Source: Polyangia bacterium (GTDB lineage: Bacteria > Myxococcota_A > Polyangia > Polyangiales > Polyangiaceae). Taken from it: a DNA stretch of 11,580 nt. The notes beneath the pieces are model-generated. The model worked only from the letters and a program-made list of their open reading frames with translations, was not told where the DNA came from and ran no database searches. This document shows positions 1-9,200 of this stretch, in pieces. A program made the position numbers and the translations under genes. The stretch covers positions 1 to 11,580 of the forward strand of contig JAUIKB010000068.1 in the NCBI GenBank assembly GCA_030430975.1. Reading direction: 5' to 3'. Each line of letters starts with the position of its first letter. Position 1 is the first letter of the stretch.

Positions 1-7
1 TCCTACG

Positions 8-1600
8 TTGTACGGTCGAACCGTCCGGGAGTTGCTCTCCCGCCCACATTTTTGTGGGTTGATGGTTGTAAACGTAGGGCTTTATGCTATCGGCCACGGC
101 GGCTTGGCTGCCGCCGCCGGCCTACTTGCGCGGTCTATCTCGACCGGTGCAACGGCAGGCGAACTGTCGTTGTCCCTAGAGACTATCTGTTTGATTGGGC
201 TTGGCGGTGCGGTCGTCAAGGCGGGAGCTGGAACGTGGCTTGCCGCGCTCCACGCTGACGCGCGGGGCATCATCGGCGCGCGGCTACGTTCCGAAACGGT
301 CCGAACCTTGCTCGGGAGCGGTCCGCATGACGCTGGGCCCAGGGTGGTCGCAACTATTGCGGTGCGTCTGCGCGAGATCGAGGACCAGGGGGTGACGGGG
401 GTTCTGCAGTCGCTCCGGGCTGCCGCTCAGTGCGTACCGATTGCCGTAACCCTGATCGCGCTGTCACCCCTGCTGGCACTCGGCGCGTTCGTGGCACTGT
501 TGCCTTTTGGGGCGGTCCTCGCGCGTGTGCGACGCCGGCTGCGTGGCCGGAGCGAGCAGCAACAGACCGCTGCCGAACGCATCCATGCGGGTGTTGACGA
601 GTTGTTGCGAAACTTGGACGTATTTCGCACATACGGCGCAGGCGAGCGGGTCGCGGCGTCAATCCGCGCAGATGAACGCACAGCGATCAGCGCGGCGCGC
701 CGCTTTGACGCCACCCGAGCCGGACTGAGCGGTCTCAACGAGGTGCTGGGAGCGTTGGCGTTGCTCGGGATGATCGCGGTGGCACGCCAAGCTGGCGTTT
801 CCCTAGGCGATGGACGGGTCGTTGCCTTCGCCGCCGTGTTTTTCATGGCGTATCGACCCTTGCGAGATTTGGGCGACGCCAGAGCAATGACGACTCGAGG
901 TGAGGTCGCACTATCCCGGCTCGGGCTCTTGGTGCCGTCAGCGGGAGCGTCATCAACGCCTCCGATACCGCACCGTGAGCGGCGTCCCGCGGCGTTGGAG
1001 CTACGCGACTTTGGTCACGCCCAGCGGGGCCCTCGGCTCACCCTAACGGTGGCGCCTGGTGAGTGCGTTGCGCTGGTTGGTCGCACCGGAGCCGGTAAGA
1101 CGACGCTGCTTAGAGCGCTACTCGGCCTGGAGCCGGCCGCTGGCAAAGCCGTGTACGCGGATCGGGACATCGGTGCGGTCCAGGCCGGCCCGGCCCGTCC
1201 GTTTGCGTGGGTGCCCCAGGACGCGCCGCTGGTCACGGGCAACCTGCTGGAAAACGTAGCCTTGCGGGGCGAATCGCTGGATCGCGCTCGGGACGCACTA
1301 CGGGTCGTCGGCGGGCAGCAGCTCGTAGAGCACCGGAGTGACGAAATACTCGGGCCGTCCGGCACGCCGCTTTCTGGAGGCGAGCGGAGGTTGGTCGGTC
1401 TCGCCAGGGCACTGATTACGGATCAGCCGATCGTATTGCTCGATGAGCCCACGGCCGGTTTGGACGGCGAGGCCGAGCGCGCCGTGCTCGCTGCGATCCA
1501 GCGCGTCAAGGGCGAGCGCTCAGTGCTCATCGTGAGTCACAAGGTCGACGTGCGAGCGGTCGCGGATCGAGTCGTAACGATCCAGGAGGCAGACGCCTAG
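8..1600 (+). CDS. ABC transporter, fused permease and ATP-binding domains (start may lie upstream)
   Basis: Half-size ABC exporter that would dimerise in the inner membrane; the substrate cannot be read from the sequence. Hydrophobic segments lie around residues 15-40, 56-78, 140-175 and 243-285. The C-terminal nucleotide-binding domain is complete: Walker A GRTGAGKTT from residue 358, Q-loop Gln404 (WVPQD), signature LSGGE at 455-459, Walker B ending in Asp479 with catalytic Glu480 (LLDEPT), D-loop AGLD and switch His511 (VSHK). Position 8 is a TTG with no Shine-Dalgarno sequence visible before the edge and the frame stays open to base 2, so the true start may be outside the window. The stop overlaps the pheS stop by four bases on the opposite strand. 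A CydC/CydD-like exporter is one possibility, but no diagnostic residue or partner gene is visible. Confidence 0.88.
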   Translation: MYGRTVRELLSRPHFCGLMVVNVGLYAIGHGGLAAAAGLLARSISTGATAGELSLSLETICLIGLGGAVVKAGAGTWLAALHADARGIIGARLRSETVRTLLGSGPHDAGPRVVATIAVRLREIEDQGVTGVLQSLRAAAQCVPIAVTLIALSPLLALGAFVALLPFGAVLARVRRRLRGRSEQQQTAAERIHAGVDELLRNLDVFRTYGAGERVAASIRADERTAISAARRFDATRAGLSGLNEVLGALALLGMIAVARQAGVSLGDGRVVAFAAVFFMAYRPLRDLGDARAMTTRGEVALSRLGLLVPSAGASSTPPIPHRERRPAALELRDFGHAQRGPRLTLTVAPGECVALVGRTGAGKTTLLRALLGLEPAAGKAVYADRDIGAVQAGPARPFAWVPQDAPLVTGNLLENVALRGESLDRARDALRVVGGQQLVEHRSDEILGPSGTPLSGGERRLVGLARALITDQPIVLLDEPTAGLDGEAERAVLAAIQRVKGERSVLIVSHKVDVRAVADRVVTIQEADA

Positions 1601-2682
1601 AACTGAGCGAGGAAACGCGGATCGTTTTCGAACAGAACGCGGATGTCGTTGACGCCATAGCGCAACATCGCAACGCGCTCGACGCCAAGGCCGAAGGCGA
1701 ATCCGGTGTAGCGCTCCGGGTCGATTCCGCAGAACTCGAGCACGCGCGGATGCACCATCCCGCAGCCCAGTAGCTCGAGCCAGCCGGTGCCCTTGCACAC
1801 GCGACATGTATCTCGGCTGCCGTCGTCGGGTTTACAAAACGCGCAGGTTGCGTCCAGCTCCGCGCCTGGCTCGACGAACGGAAAGTAGCTGGGCCGGAAT
1901 CGCACCTCGGTGTCGGGGCCGTAGAGCCGCTTGGCGAACTCGCTTAAGACGCCCTTGAGGTGCGCGAAGCTGACGTCTTCTGCGACCAGAAACCCCTCGA
2001 CCTGGTGAAACATGGGCGAATGCGTGATGTCGTCATCTCGACGATACACAGCGCCGCCGCTCACGATCGCCATCGGCGGATGATGCTTGCTCATCTCGCG
2101 CACCTGGACGTTACTGGTGTGAGTACGCAGCAGCACGCGAGCGTCGTCGGGCGCGCCATCGACCCTCACCCAGAACGTGTCCTGCATGTCGGTGGCCGGA
2201 TGATCTGGCGGGAACGCCAGCTTCGTGAAGTTGTTGTCCTCCAGCTCGATCTCCGGACCCCAAGCGATTTCGAAGCCGAGCGAGTTGAAGATATCGAGGA
2301 TCTCGTCCTTGACGAGCGACAGCGGGTGACGGTGGCCGCGGGCTACGGGGAGCCGCGCTGGCATCGTGAGGTCGAATGGTGGCGCGGCCAGATCGGCTCT
2401 GCGCTCCTGCGCGACCAGTTCGTCCAAACGTGCGTCGAAAGCTGCCTCGACATCCCGCTTGACCTGGTTGACCTGTTCACCGATCGCGCGTCGCTCATCC
2501 CCGGCGACCTTGCCCATCAGCTTCAGGAGCGCGGTCAGTCGCCCCTTCTTGCCAAGGAACTCAGCTTTCGCGCCTCGCAGTGTCTGCTCATCGCTCGCCG
2601 TCGAAAAGCTCTCGCGGAACGCTTCGCCTAGCTCTTGGAGTCCGCGTTCGATTTGGATGCGTGCTTCAGACGGTTCAGCCAC
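1597..2682 (-). CDS. pheS: Phenylalanyl-tRNA synthetase alpha subunit
   Basis: Catalytic alpha chain of the alpha2-beta2 enzyme that charges tRNA-Phe in the cytoplasm. The 361-residue product has the N-terminal tRNA-binding coiled coil (about 1-95, with EFLGKKGRLT at 41-50) and a class II synthetase core: HPLSLVKDEI near 119, the DNNFTKLAFPPDHPATDMQDTF block at about 149-170, motif 2 around RTHTS and YRRD, FHQVEGF at 226-231, and motif 3 GLGVERVAML at 331-340. Cys280, 283, 293 and 296 form a CxxC-x9-CxxC insert likely to bind zinc. The start is a GTG; an in-frame stop lies nine bases upstream and the nearby ATG at 2689 is out of frame. It follows rplT by 109 bp. The partner gene pheT is not next to it: the neighbour is a convergent ABC transporter. 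Confidence 0.97.
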   Translation of the reverse strand: MAEPSEARIQIERGLQELGEAFRESFSTASDEQTLRGAKAEFLGKKGRLTALLKLMGKVAGDERRAIGEQVNQVKRDVEAAFDARLDELVAQERRADLAAPPFDLTMPARLPVARGHRHPLSLVKDEILDIFNSLGFEIAWGPEIELEDNNFTKLAFPPDHPATDMQDTFWVRVDGAPDDARVLLRTHTSNVQVREMSKHHPPMAIVSGGAVYRRDDDITHSPMFHQVEGFLVAEDVSFAHLKGVLSEFAKRLYGPDTEVRFRPSYFPFVEPGAELDATCAFCKPDDGSRDTCRVCKGTGWLELLGCGMVHPRVLEFCGIDPERYTGFAFGLGVERVAMLRYGVNDIRVLFENDPRFLAQF

Positions 2683-2748
2683 GCGCCATCAGGTAGCAAG
2701 CGCGGCGCGGGATGGCTAGCCCAAGCGGTGGGACACAAACGCAGCGAA

Positions 2749-2773
2749 GCCCGCGCGGCGTCGCCGTGCGGGC
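2749..2773 (-). other. Stem-loop between rplT and pheS (possible attenuator or weak terminator)
   Basis: The arms GCCCGC (2749-2754) and GCGGGC (2768-2773) pair, and the interior CGG/CCG can stack above them. In the minus-strand transcript the sequence after the stem is only moderately U-rich, so a strong intrinsic terminator is unlikely. It could trim or attenuate transcription from rplT into pheS. This is inference from base pairing only. Confidence 0.3.
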
Positions 2774-2791
2774 CTCGACGTGTTGGATTAG

Positions 2792-3145
2792 CTACGCGGC
2801 TTTTGCAGCCAGGTCCGTCAGTGACTTGAACGAGGCCGGGTCGTTGACGGCCATGTCGGCCAGCACTTTGCGGTCAAGCTCCACGCCGGCTTTGGTGAGC
2901 GATCCCATCAGGCGCGAATAGGTGGTGCCGTTCTCGCGGCAAGCGGCGTTGATGCGCGTGATCCATAGGCGGCGGAAGTCTCGCTTGCGCAGCTTTCGGC
3001 CGATGTAGGCGTACGTCCAGCTCTTCCACAGAACGCGGATCGCCTGGCGATAGCGGTTCTTGCGGCCGCCCCAGAAGCCTTTGGTCTGCTTCAGGACGCG
3101 CTTGTGGCGACGGCGGGGTGATGGTCCTCGTTTGACGCGGGGCAT
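2792..3145 (-). CDS. rplT: 50S ribosomal protein L20
   Basis: Large-subunit ribosomal protein needed early in 50S assembly. The 117-residue product has the L20 hallmarks: start MPRVKRGP, a very basic N-terminal extension (RRRHKRVLKQTKGFWGGRKNR), the segment ending in YAYIGRKLRKRDFRRLWI, and the globular end INAACRENGTTYSRLMGSL with LDRKVLADMAV. The length is normal for the family. The ATG at 3145 has a good Shine-Dalgarno sequence (GAGGAG) five bases upstream. It lies 15 bp after rpmI and is surely co-transcribed with it. In many bacteria L20 autoregulates this operon by binding leader RNA; whether it does so here cannot be seen. Confidence 0.98.
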   Translation of the reverse strand: MPRVKRGPSPRRRHKRVLKQTKGFWGGRKNRYRQAIRVLWKSWTYAYIGRKLRKRDFRRLWITRINAACRENGTTYSRLMGSLTKAGVELDRKVLADMAVNDPASFKSLTDLAAKAA

Positions 3146-3160
3146 CTGCTCTCTCCTCTA

Positions 3161-3358
3161 TCAGCCGTACGGCAGAAGTAGTTTGACGCGCTTTTCCATA
3201 GTCGCGTCGACCATGTCGTTGTCCCGCAGTCGGCGGCGCCGTTTGCGGCTCTTGCCGATCATGCCGTGCTGGCCGCCCTGCTTGGGTCGACGAACGCGGC
3301 CTTTGCCGGTCAGCTTAAAGCGCTTGTTTGCAGCGCGGTTGGTCTTCATCTTGGGCAT
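3161..3358 (-). CDS. rpmI: 50S ribosomal protein L35
   Basis: Small basic large-subunit ribosomal protein. I chose the ATG at 3358 rather than the longer frame from 3379. It gives the family N-terminus MPKMKTNRAANKRFKLTGKG, a normal length of 65 residues, and a GGGAG Shine-Dalgarno sequence six bases upstream that falls inside the longer frame. The middle part (RRPKQGGQHGMIGKSRKRRRRLR) and the ending KLLLPYG also match L35. It is the first gene of rpmI-rplT-pheS. infC, which often precedes rpmI, is absent: the next gene upstream is an unrelated lipoprotein gene, and a promoter sits in the gap. Confidence 0.96.
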   Translation of the reverse strand: MPKMKTNRAANKRFKLTGKGRVRRPKQGGQHGMIGKSRKRRRRLRDNDMVDATMEKRVKLLLPYG

Positions 3359-3449
3359 CGGAGGCTCCCACACGGGCATGTGCTCGCGTTGACATCGATC
3401 TGGCGGGTGCGAATGGCGCTAAGCCGACGCACCGGTGCCGGGGCGCGGG

Positions 3450-3478
3450 GTTATGACGGAATCGCTCCTGCCAGTCAA
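3450..3478 (-). promoter_or_regulatory. Probable sigma70-type promoter for rpmI-rplT-pheS
   Basis: Read on the minus strand: TTGACT (3478-3473, five of six matches to TTGACA), a 17-base spacer, then CATAAC (3455-3450, four of six matches to TATAAT). It lies about 90 bases upstream of the rpmI start and fits a separate transcription unit for the ribosomal genes. The 5' leader contains a short perfect palindrome, GCACCGGTGC (3429-3438), which might take part in leader regulation. Confidence 0.5.
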
Positions 3479-3599
3479 GTCCAGTCGGTCGACGCCGCCC
3501 GAATGGCGCAACCCGGGCGAAAACGTCCGTTCAGCTATCGGCCCTCCGGCTCTGCCCGTTCCCTGACTTTGCCGCGACACGCGTCACGCCGAAGCCAGT

Positions 3600-5195
3600 T
3601 CAGGTGCCGCCGTCTTCGTCGGTGAAGTTCTGCGTGCACACCCGAAGGCGCTCCACCCGCAGTGACTTCGCGCCCGATGCTGACTCCTCCGCCCAAGCCA
3701 CGACGCCGTTCTCACCCTGAAGGGACATCGTCGGCGCGGTGATGGTGCCGCCGGACTGGATCGCGATGGGAAGAAACGACGATTGCTGGACTGAGCGTCC
3801 GATAATCAACGTGTCGGTTCCGCCACTCGACCTGAGCACACCAGCGATAGCGAAGTCACCGGGCGTAGAGCTTGCGTCGATCTGGGCTCCGCCCAGTTCG
3901 GCAAGGTTGTCTGCGAACTGCCGGTTGCTGCCGCCAGTTGAGGAGCCCACCGGCGTCATGTCACAACCGGTCCCGGCCGTGCAGCTTGATGCATTGCAGT
4001 AGAGATCGCCGAGTTCGGTGCCTGCCGGTGAGCTAGTCGACCGCGCGAAGAACGACACCGATCCGCCGTTCTGGGAGAAGTTGAGCGAAAACGACGACAG
4101 CGTCTTCGGTCCAGTGACGGCCGGGCCGCAGCGGTCGATCATTTGGCGTGCGACGAGAGAGCTTCTGACCTTCGTCCACAGAGAATGCGTCGGCTCGTCC
4201 ATGGTGCCTGCGCCCTGGCCGTACTCCATGATGATCGCCGCCTCTGCCGGCGCGTAGGCAGGGGCGATTCGATCGATCTTCTGCGTCACGCTAGGGTGAA
4301 ACCAACCCGCCTTGACCGAGTTGCCCTCGTAGTAGCCCACGCCACCTTGATCCACCCACGCCGCAACCGGCTGGGTGCCGAGCGTCCACGCCGCCGGGTG
4401 GTCGGTGCGGAGCGGCAACCGCCACAGGCTGGCGAAATTGAGCGCCAGGTCCGACACGTAGTCGCCGTTAATGTCGAAGACCACCCGTCCGATCTGTTTG
4501 AGGCCGCCGTTTTTCTGGAACGCAAACCAGGCGTGTATTTGTCTCGGGTTGTCGGTCTTTGTCGCCAGGCCCATCACGCTGCGCGGAGCGGCGGCGCTGA
4601 ATTCTCCGTTGCTGGCGTGGCCCGCTTGCAGAGCTGCCCAATCGCGCACGCTGCTCGATATGTCCGCGGCTGAGCTCGTAGGCGTTACGTCGAGGGTGAC
4701 CAATTCGTCTGAGTTGGCGCTTGTACCAAAGGCCGAGATCAAGAAGCGCGTGCTGTTGCCCTGGCTTATCCCCGCGGACGTGATCGTATCGATATCTGCG
4801 GGCCCGACGTATCCGACCCCCTGCGGAACCAAAGGGAGTGCGAGGTGCTGACACGTCGGCCCGGCGTCGCCCTCGGTGTCGCAGAAGCTGTACGTGCAGG
4901 GATCGTTGTCGTCACACACCGTCCCGCAGGGGCCGACTTCTCCACCGTCTCCTGCATCAGACGGGGAACCGCTCGAGCCGGCGCTGCCGCCCGTGCCAGC
5001 GGTCCCGGCCGAGCCTCCACTCGCGCTCCCACCGGAGGACGCGCCGCCGGTCGCTATGCTACCCGCGGTTCCGGCAGATGCGCCCGCGCCGTCGCCGTCC
5101 TGCAGTTCATCAAAGTCGAGTACGAACGCGCACGACGCCGCCGACAGCAGCGCGCCGATGCTGAGTAGATTCCTGGTACGGCGGAAGCGCCTCAT
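3600..5195 (-). CDS. Secreted lipoprotein with Gly/Ser-rich linker and Cys-rich motif, function unknown
   Basis: I do not recognise a characterised family. The start at ATG 5195 was preferred over 5249 because it overlaps the upstream stop as TGATG and has a GGAGG Shine-Dalgarno sequence five bases before it; this gives 531 residues. A basic N-terminus and hydrophobic stretch lead to a lipobox ending AASC with Cys22, so it should be lipid-anchored in the envelope. Residues about 33-87 are a Gly/Ser/Ala/Thr linker. A compact Cys-rich motif follows (Cys90, 94, 100, 105, 115; CDDNDPC), resembling motifs common in myxobacterial surface proteins. The rest, about 400 residues, is rich in Ser/Thr/Gly and short hydrophobic stretches and looks beta-rich, with repeated AW/VAWxxE-type segments that could be propeller-like. 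Coupling to the TPR gene suggests a joint envelope role. Confidence 0.88.
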   Translation of the reverse strand: MRRFRRTRNLLSIGALLSAASCAFVLDFDELQDGDGAGASAGTAGSIATGGASSGGSASGGSAGTAGTGGSAGSSGSPSDAGDGGEVGPCGTVCDDNDPCTYSFCDTEGDAGPTCQHLALPLVPQGVGYVGPADIDTITSAGISQGNSTRFLISAFGTSANSDELVTLDVTPTSSAADISSSVRDWAALQAGHASNGEFSAAAPRSVMGLATKTDNPRQIHAWFAFQKNGGLKQIGRVVFDINGDYVSDLALNFASLWRLPLRTDHPAAWTLGTQPVAAWVDQGGVGYYEGNSVKAGWFHPSVTQKIDRIAPAYAPAEAAIIMEYGQGAGTMDEPTHSLWTKVRSSLVARQMIDRCGPAVTGPKTLSSFSLNFSQNGGSVSFFARSTSSPAGTELGDLYCNASSCTAGTGCDMTPVGSSTGGSNRQFADNLAELGGAQIDASSTPGDFAIAGVLRSSGGTDTLIIGRSVQQSSFLPIAIQSGGTITAPTMSLQGENGVVAWAEESASGAKSLRVERLRVCTQNFTDEDGGT

Positions 5196-6052
5196 CAAAA
5201 CCTCCACTGCGCGTCCGCACTGAACCCGCTCGGTCCGAGACCGACCCACATCCGCGGCTTCAGCGATGCCTGCGGAGGTGGTGATTCGCTCCCACCGGTA
5301 AGCAGCAGCGCAGCGCCGATGCCAACGCCCAATACGGCGACGCCAGTCAGGATAGTGCTGGTTAGCGCCATCGTTTTCCCACTTGAGATTTGATCGTCAG
5401 TGCAGCTGGGTGAGCAGGTATCCTTGGCGTCGGAGTGTTCGGACTGTGCCAGCAGGCCCGTGACGATCGCTCCGCCCGCGGCCAGGCTCCCGAGGCCGAT
5501 CAGAACGTAGGCGGGAATGTTCGGACCATCGTCCGCGACGGGCTCGGGGGCCGGTGGCGGTGGGTCTGGAGGCTTAATGGTCGTCGTTGCGGTAGCGGTT
5601 GGGGGCGGCGCGGCGGCTTCCGGTTCGGCATCGTGTGCGCCAGCGTCGGATGTATCCGGTGGCGGCTCGGGAGGCAGTGCGTCGATACGTTTCTGAAGGT
5701 TGGCGATTCGCGCATGAACGGTCGCTACGTGGTCGCCTTTAGGTTCTTTTTCCAAGTACTGATTCAGTGCTTCGACTGCTGCGGTCAGGCTGGCGCGCGA
5801 GCCGATCCTCTCGTGGACAGTGGCGATGTTGAGCAGGATGACGGGGCGGTGCGACAGCTCGAGCGACTTCTGGAACGCCTTGAGGGCGTTGGCGTAGTCG
5901 CTTTCCTGAAGGTACGCCGTGCCGGAGTCGAAGTGCTTCTTGGCTAACTCATCCGCGGACTGGGCTCCGCTGTGGACGCCGACACTGAGAACGGCAGCGC
6001 ACACCGCCGTTGTGAACCAGGCTGCTGTTCGTCTTTGCCGTCTTGCTCTCAT
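5195..6052 (-). CDS. TPR-containing envelope protein with Pro-rich linker and two membrane segments
   Basis: Function unknown; probably a protein-protein interaction protein of the envelope. ATG 6052 was chosen over 6124 because a GGAG Shine-Dalgarno sequence lies four bases upstream and the product (285 residues) then begins with a basic signal sequence (1 to about 30, ending SGAQS). Residues about 33-103 hold TPR-like helices (AKKHFDSGTAYLQESDYANAL, then a second unit with LNIATVHERIG). A Pro-rich linker follows (about 127-178), then hydrophobic segments at about 180-202 and 228-252 separated by a loop with Cys213 and Cys217, and a short tail rich in aromatic and Gly residues ending in Phe. 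The first bases of the next gene overlap its stop (TGATG), so the two are translationally coupled. Confidence 0.88.
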   Translation of the reverse strand: MRARRQRRTAAWFTTAVCAAVLSVGVHSGAQSADELAKKHFDSGTAYLQESDYANALKAFQKSLELSHRPVILLNIATVHERIGSRASLTAAVEALNQYLEKEPKGDHVATVHARIANLQKRIDALPPEPPPDTSDAGAHDAEPEAAAPPPTATATTTIKPPDPPPPAPEPVADDGPNIPAYVLIGLGSLAAGGAIVTGLLAQSEHSDAKDTCSPSCTDDQISSGKTMALTSTILTGVAVLGVGIGAALLLTGGSESPPPQASLKPRMWVGLGPSGFSADAQWRF

Positions 6053-6291
6053 CGCGCTCCGATATCGAAGGATCCCTTGAGTTTTATCATCGTCCGATCC
6101 CGGTCGCGAGTTTGCTGAGCGCATACGGTTCGGGGCTGCAGGTGGCTTCTTGCAAACACGGCGCCAAACTACCGGCCCCCAAAATATCGATAATCTGCGG
6201 AGTTGCTAGGGATCCGCTTGCGGACCTTCAGGAGTGCTGGCGAGCTGTGGTAAGGCGAGCCGTCCCCTAAACCTCCAGCTACGGGTGTGAG

Positions 6292-9200
6292 ATGCCGCGC
6301 CGCGAAGACATCCAGAAGATTCTTCTCATCGGGTCCGGGCCGATTGTGATCGGTCAGGCCTGCGAGTTCGACTACTCCGGAACTCAGGGCGCCAAGGCGC
6401 TCACCGCGCTCGGCTACGACGTGGTGTTGGTGAATTCCAACCCGGCAACAATCATGACCGACCCCGAGCTGGTCCGTCGCACGTACGTTGAACCGCTGGT
6501 TCCCGACGCGATAGCCGCGATCATTGAACGTGAGCGACCGGATGCGATCCTGCCGACGCTCGGTGGGCAGACGGCGCTGAATCTGGCCCTCGCGTTGCAT
6601 GAGCAGGGTGTGCTGTCCAAGCACGGCGTGAAGTTGCTGGGTGCCAACGTCGATGCCATTCGCAAGGCCGAGGATCGAGAACTATTCAAACAGGCCATGA
6701 CGCACGCGGGGCTTGAGTCACCGCGTAGCGGGATGGCCCGCAACTTGGACGAGGCGCGAGCGATATCTAAGGAGATCGGGTTCCCGATCATCTTGCGGCC
6801 GAGCTTCACGATGGGCGGCGCGGGCGGAGCTGTGGTGGACAACCCCGGGGAGTTCGACGAGAAAGCAGCATGGGCCCTCGAACAGTCACCCACAAGCGAG
6901 GTGCTCGTCGAAGAGAGTATTATCGGGTGGAAAGAGTTCGAGCTGGAGGTGATTCGTGATCGCGCGGATAACTTCATCGTGGTGTGCTCTATTGAAAACA
7001 TCGATCCGATGGGCGTGCATACCGGCGATTCGATCACGGTAGCGCCCTCGATGACGTTGACCGACCGGGAGTATCAGCGGTTGCGCGATCAGGCGCGCAC
7101 GGTGATGCATGAAATCGGCGTTGAAACAGGCGGCTCGAACGTCCAGTTCGCTGTCGATCCGAAGACGGGGCGGGTCCTCGTGATCGAGATGAACCCGCGG
7201 GTGAGTCGATCCAGCGCGCTGGCATCCAAAGCGACGGGCTATCCGATCGCCAAGGTCGCCGCGCAACTCGCGGTGGGATTTACCCTCGACGAAATCGAGA
7301 ACGACATCACCAAGACGAGCGCGGCATTCGAGCCCACCATCGACTACGTGGTGGTGAAGTGGCCGCGCTTCGACCTACAGAAATTTCCCGGGGCCGATCC
7401 GCGCCTCGGCACGCAGATGAAGAGCGTGGGCGAGGCGATGAGTATCGGCCGCACGTTCCCGGAGGCGCTACAGAAGGCGGCTCGATCGCTCGAAACCGGC
7501 CGCGAGGGTTTGATCAGTCTGCGCGATCGCGTGGACTACCGACTGGTGAGCCCGCGCCAGGATGCTCAGCGTGACCTGAAGCACGATGCACCGCCCGAAG
7601 CGAGACCCAGGCCCACGCTCCCGCCGCCGTCGGAAGAAGAGCTACGGTCGGCGGTCGAAAAGCTGATCAGCGTTCCCACGCCAGAACGGCTGTTCTATCT
7701 GGTCGACGCGCTGCGGTTTGGGATGACCGTCGACGAAGTCCAGACGGCGACGGGAATGGATCCTTGGTTTTTGCATCAATTCCAGCGACTCGTCGATCAC
7801 GAAGAGCGCGTGCGATGTGCGTCGGAGTTCGATCGCGATCTGATGCTGCAGAGCAAGCGTCTCGGCTTCAGCGATGCTCAGCTGGCACGACTTCGCGACG
7901 AGACCGAGGACTCCGTCCGAGCCCTGCGGCTGAAGCACGGGGTGCAGCGTGTGTTCAATCGCGTGGACACATGCGCCGCAGAATTCCCGGCGCACACGCC
8001 GTACCTGTACTCGAGTTTTGCTTCCATGACGGAAAGCGAGGTCAGCGATCGCAAGAAGGTCATTATCCTCGGCGGCGGCCCGAACCGGATCGGTCAGGGC
8101 ATCGAGTTTGACTACTGCTGCTGTCACGCGGCTTATGCGCTCCGCGACCTTGAACTCGAGACGGTGATGGTGAACTGCAATCCGGAGACCGTTTCGACCG
8201 ACTACGACACATCCGATCGGCTTTACTTTGAGCCGCTGACGCTCGAGGACGTGCTCGAAATCTGCCGTGAAGAAGCCAGCCGCGGCGAACTGCTGGGAGT
8301 CATCGTTCAGTTCGGCGGGCAGACGCCGCTTAAGTTGAGCGTCCCGCTCGAGAGCGCTGGGGTCCGGATCCTCGGCACGCCTGCCGATGCGATCGACCGC
8401 GCGGAGGATCGCGAACGCTTCGATGCCCTGTTGACGAAGCTAGGCATGCAGCGGCCGCGTGCAGCCATCGCACGCAGTGTTGACGAGGCGCTCGAGCACG
8501 CTCGGGCGATCGGCTACCCGGTACTGGTGCGCCCGTCGTACGTGCTCGGTGGTCGGGCGATGGTGACTTGCTATAGCGACGATGACTTAGTGCCGTACGC
8601 GGAGCTGGCGATCGAAGCAGCGAGGGAAGCGGGTACCGCAACGCTGCTGATCGATCAGTTTCTTCAAAACGCGATCGAAGTGGACGTGGACACGCTGTGC
8701 GACGGCAAGCGCGCGGTCATAGGTGGCGTTATGCAGCACATCGAAGAGGCCGGCGTTCACTCGGGCGACTCAGCGTGCGTGCTCCCGCCTCACTCGCTTC
8801 CCCCGCACATCGTCGCGATGATCGAAGAGCATGCGCGTGCGCTAGCCATCGAACTCGGGGTGGTAGGGCTGATGAATACGCAGTTCGCCGTCAAGGACAA
8901 CGAGGTGTTCGTGATCGAGGTCAACCCCCGCGCGTCGCGCACCGTGCCGTTCGTGAGCAAAGCGACGGGCCGCCCGCTGGCGAAGCTGGCCGCCCAGATC
9001 ATGGTGGGCAAGACGCTCGACGATTTGGAGCTGCAGGACGGATTCTTGCCCACGCATACGGCGGTAAAGGAATCGGTGTTCCCGTTTCACAAGTTTCCTG
9101 GTGTCGATACGATTCTTGGTCCCGAGATGCGGTCCACTGGCGAGGTGATGGGCATCGATATCAACACGGCGGTGGCGTTTGGAAAATCAGCCGCCGCGGC

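Noticed and set aside
1960..2631. 223-codon plus-strand frame inside pheS
   Set aside because: It lies antisense to a clear pheS, and its sequence matches no family I recognise and has no ribosome site.
6189..6194. GATAAT as carB promoter -10
   Set aside because: It matches five of six positions, but no -35-like sequence lies 15-19 bases upstream. A single box is not enough.
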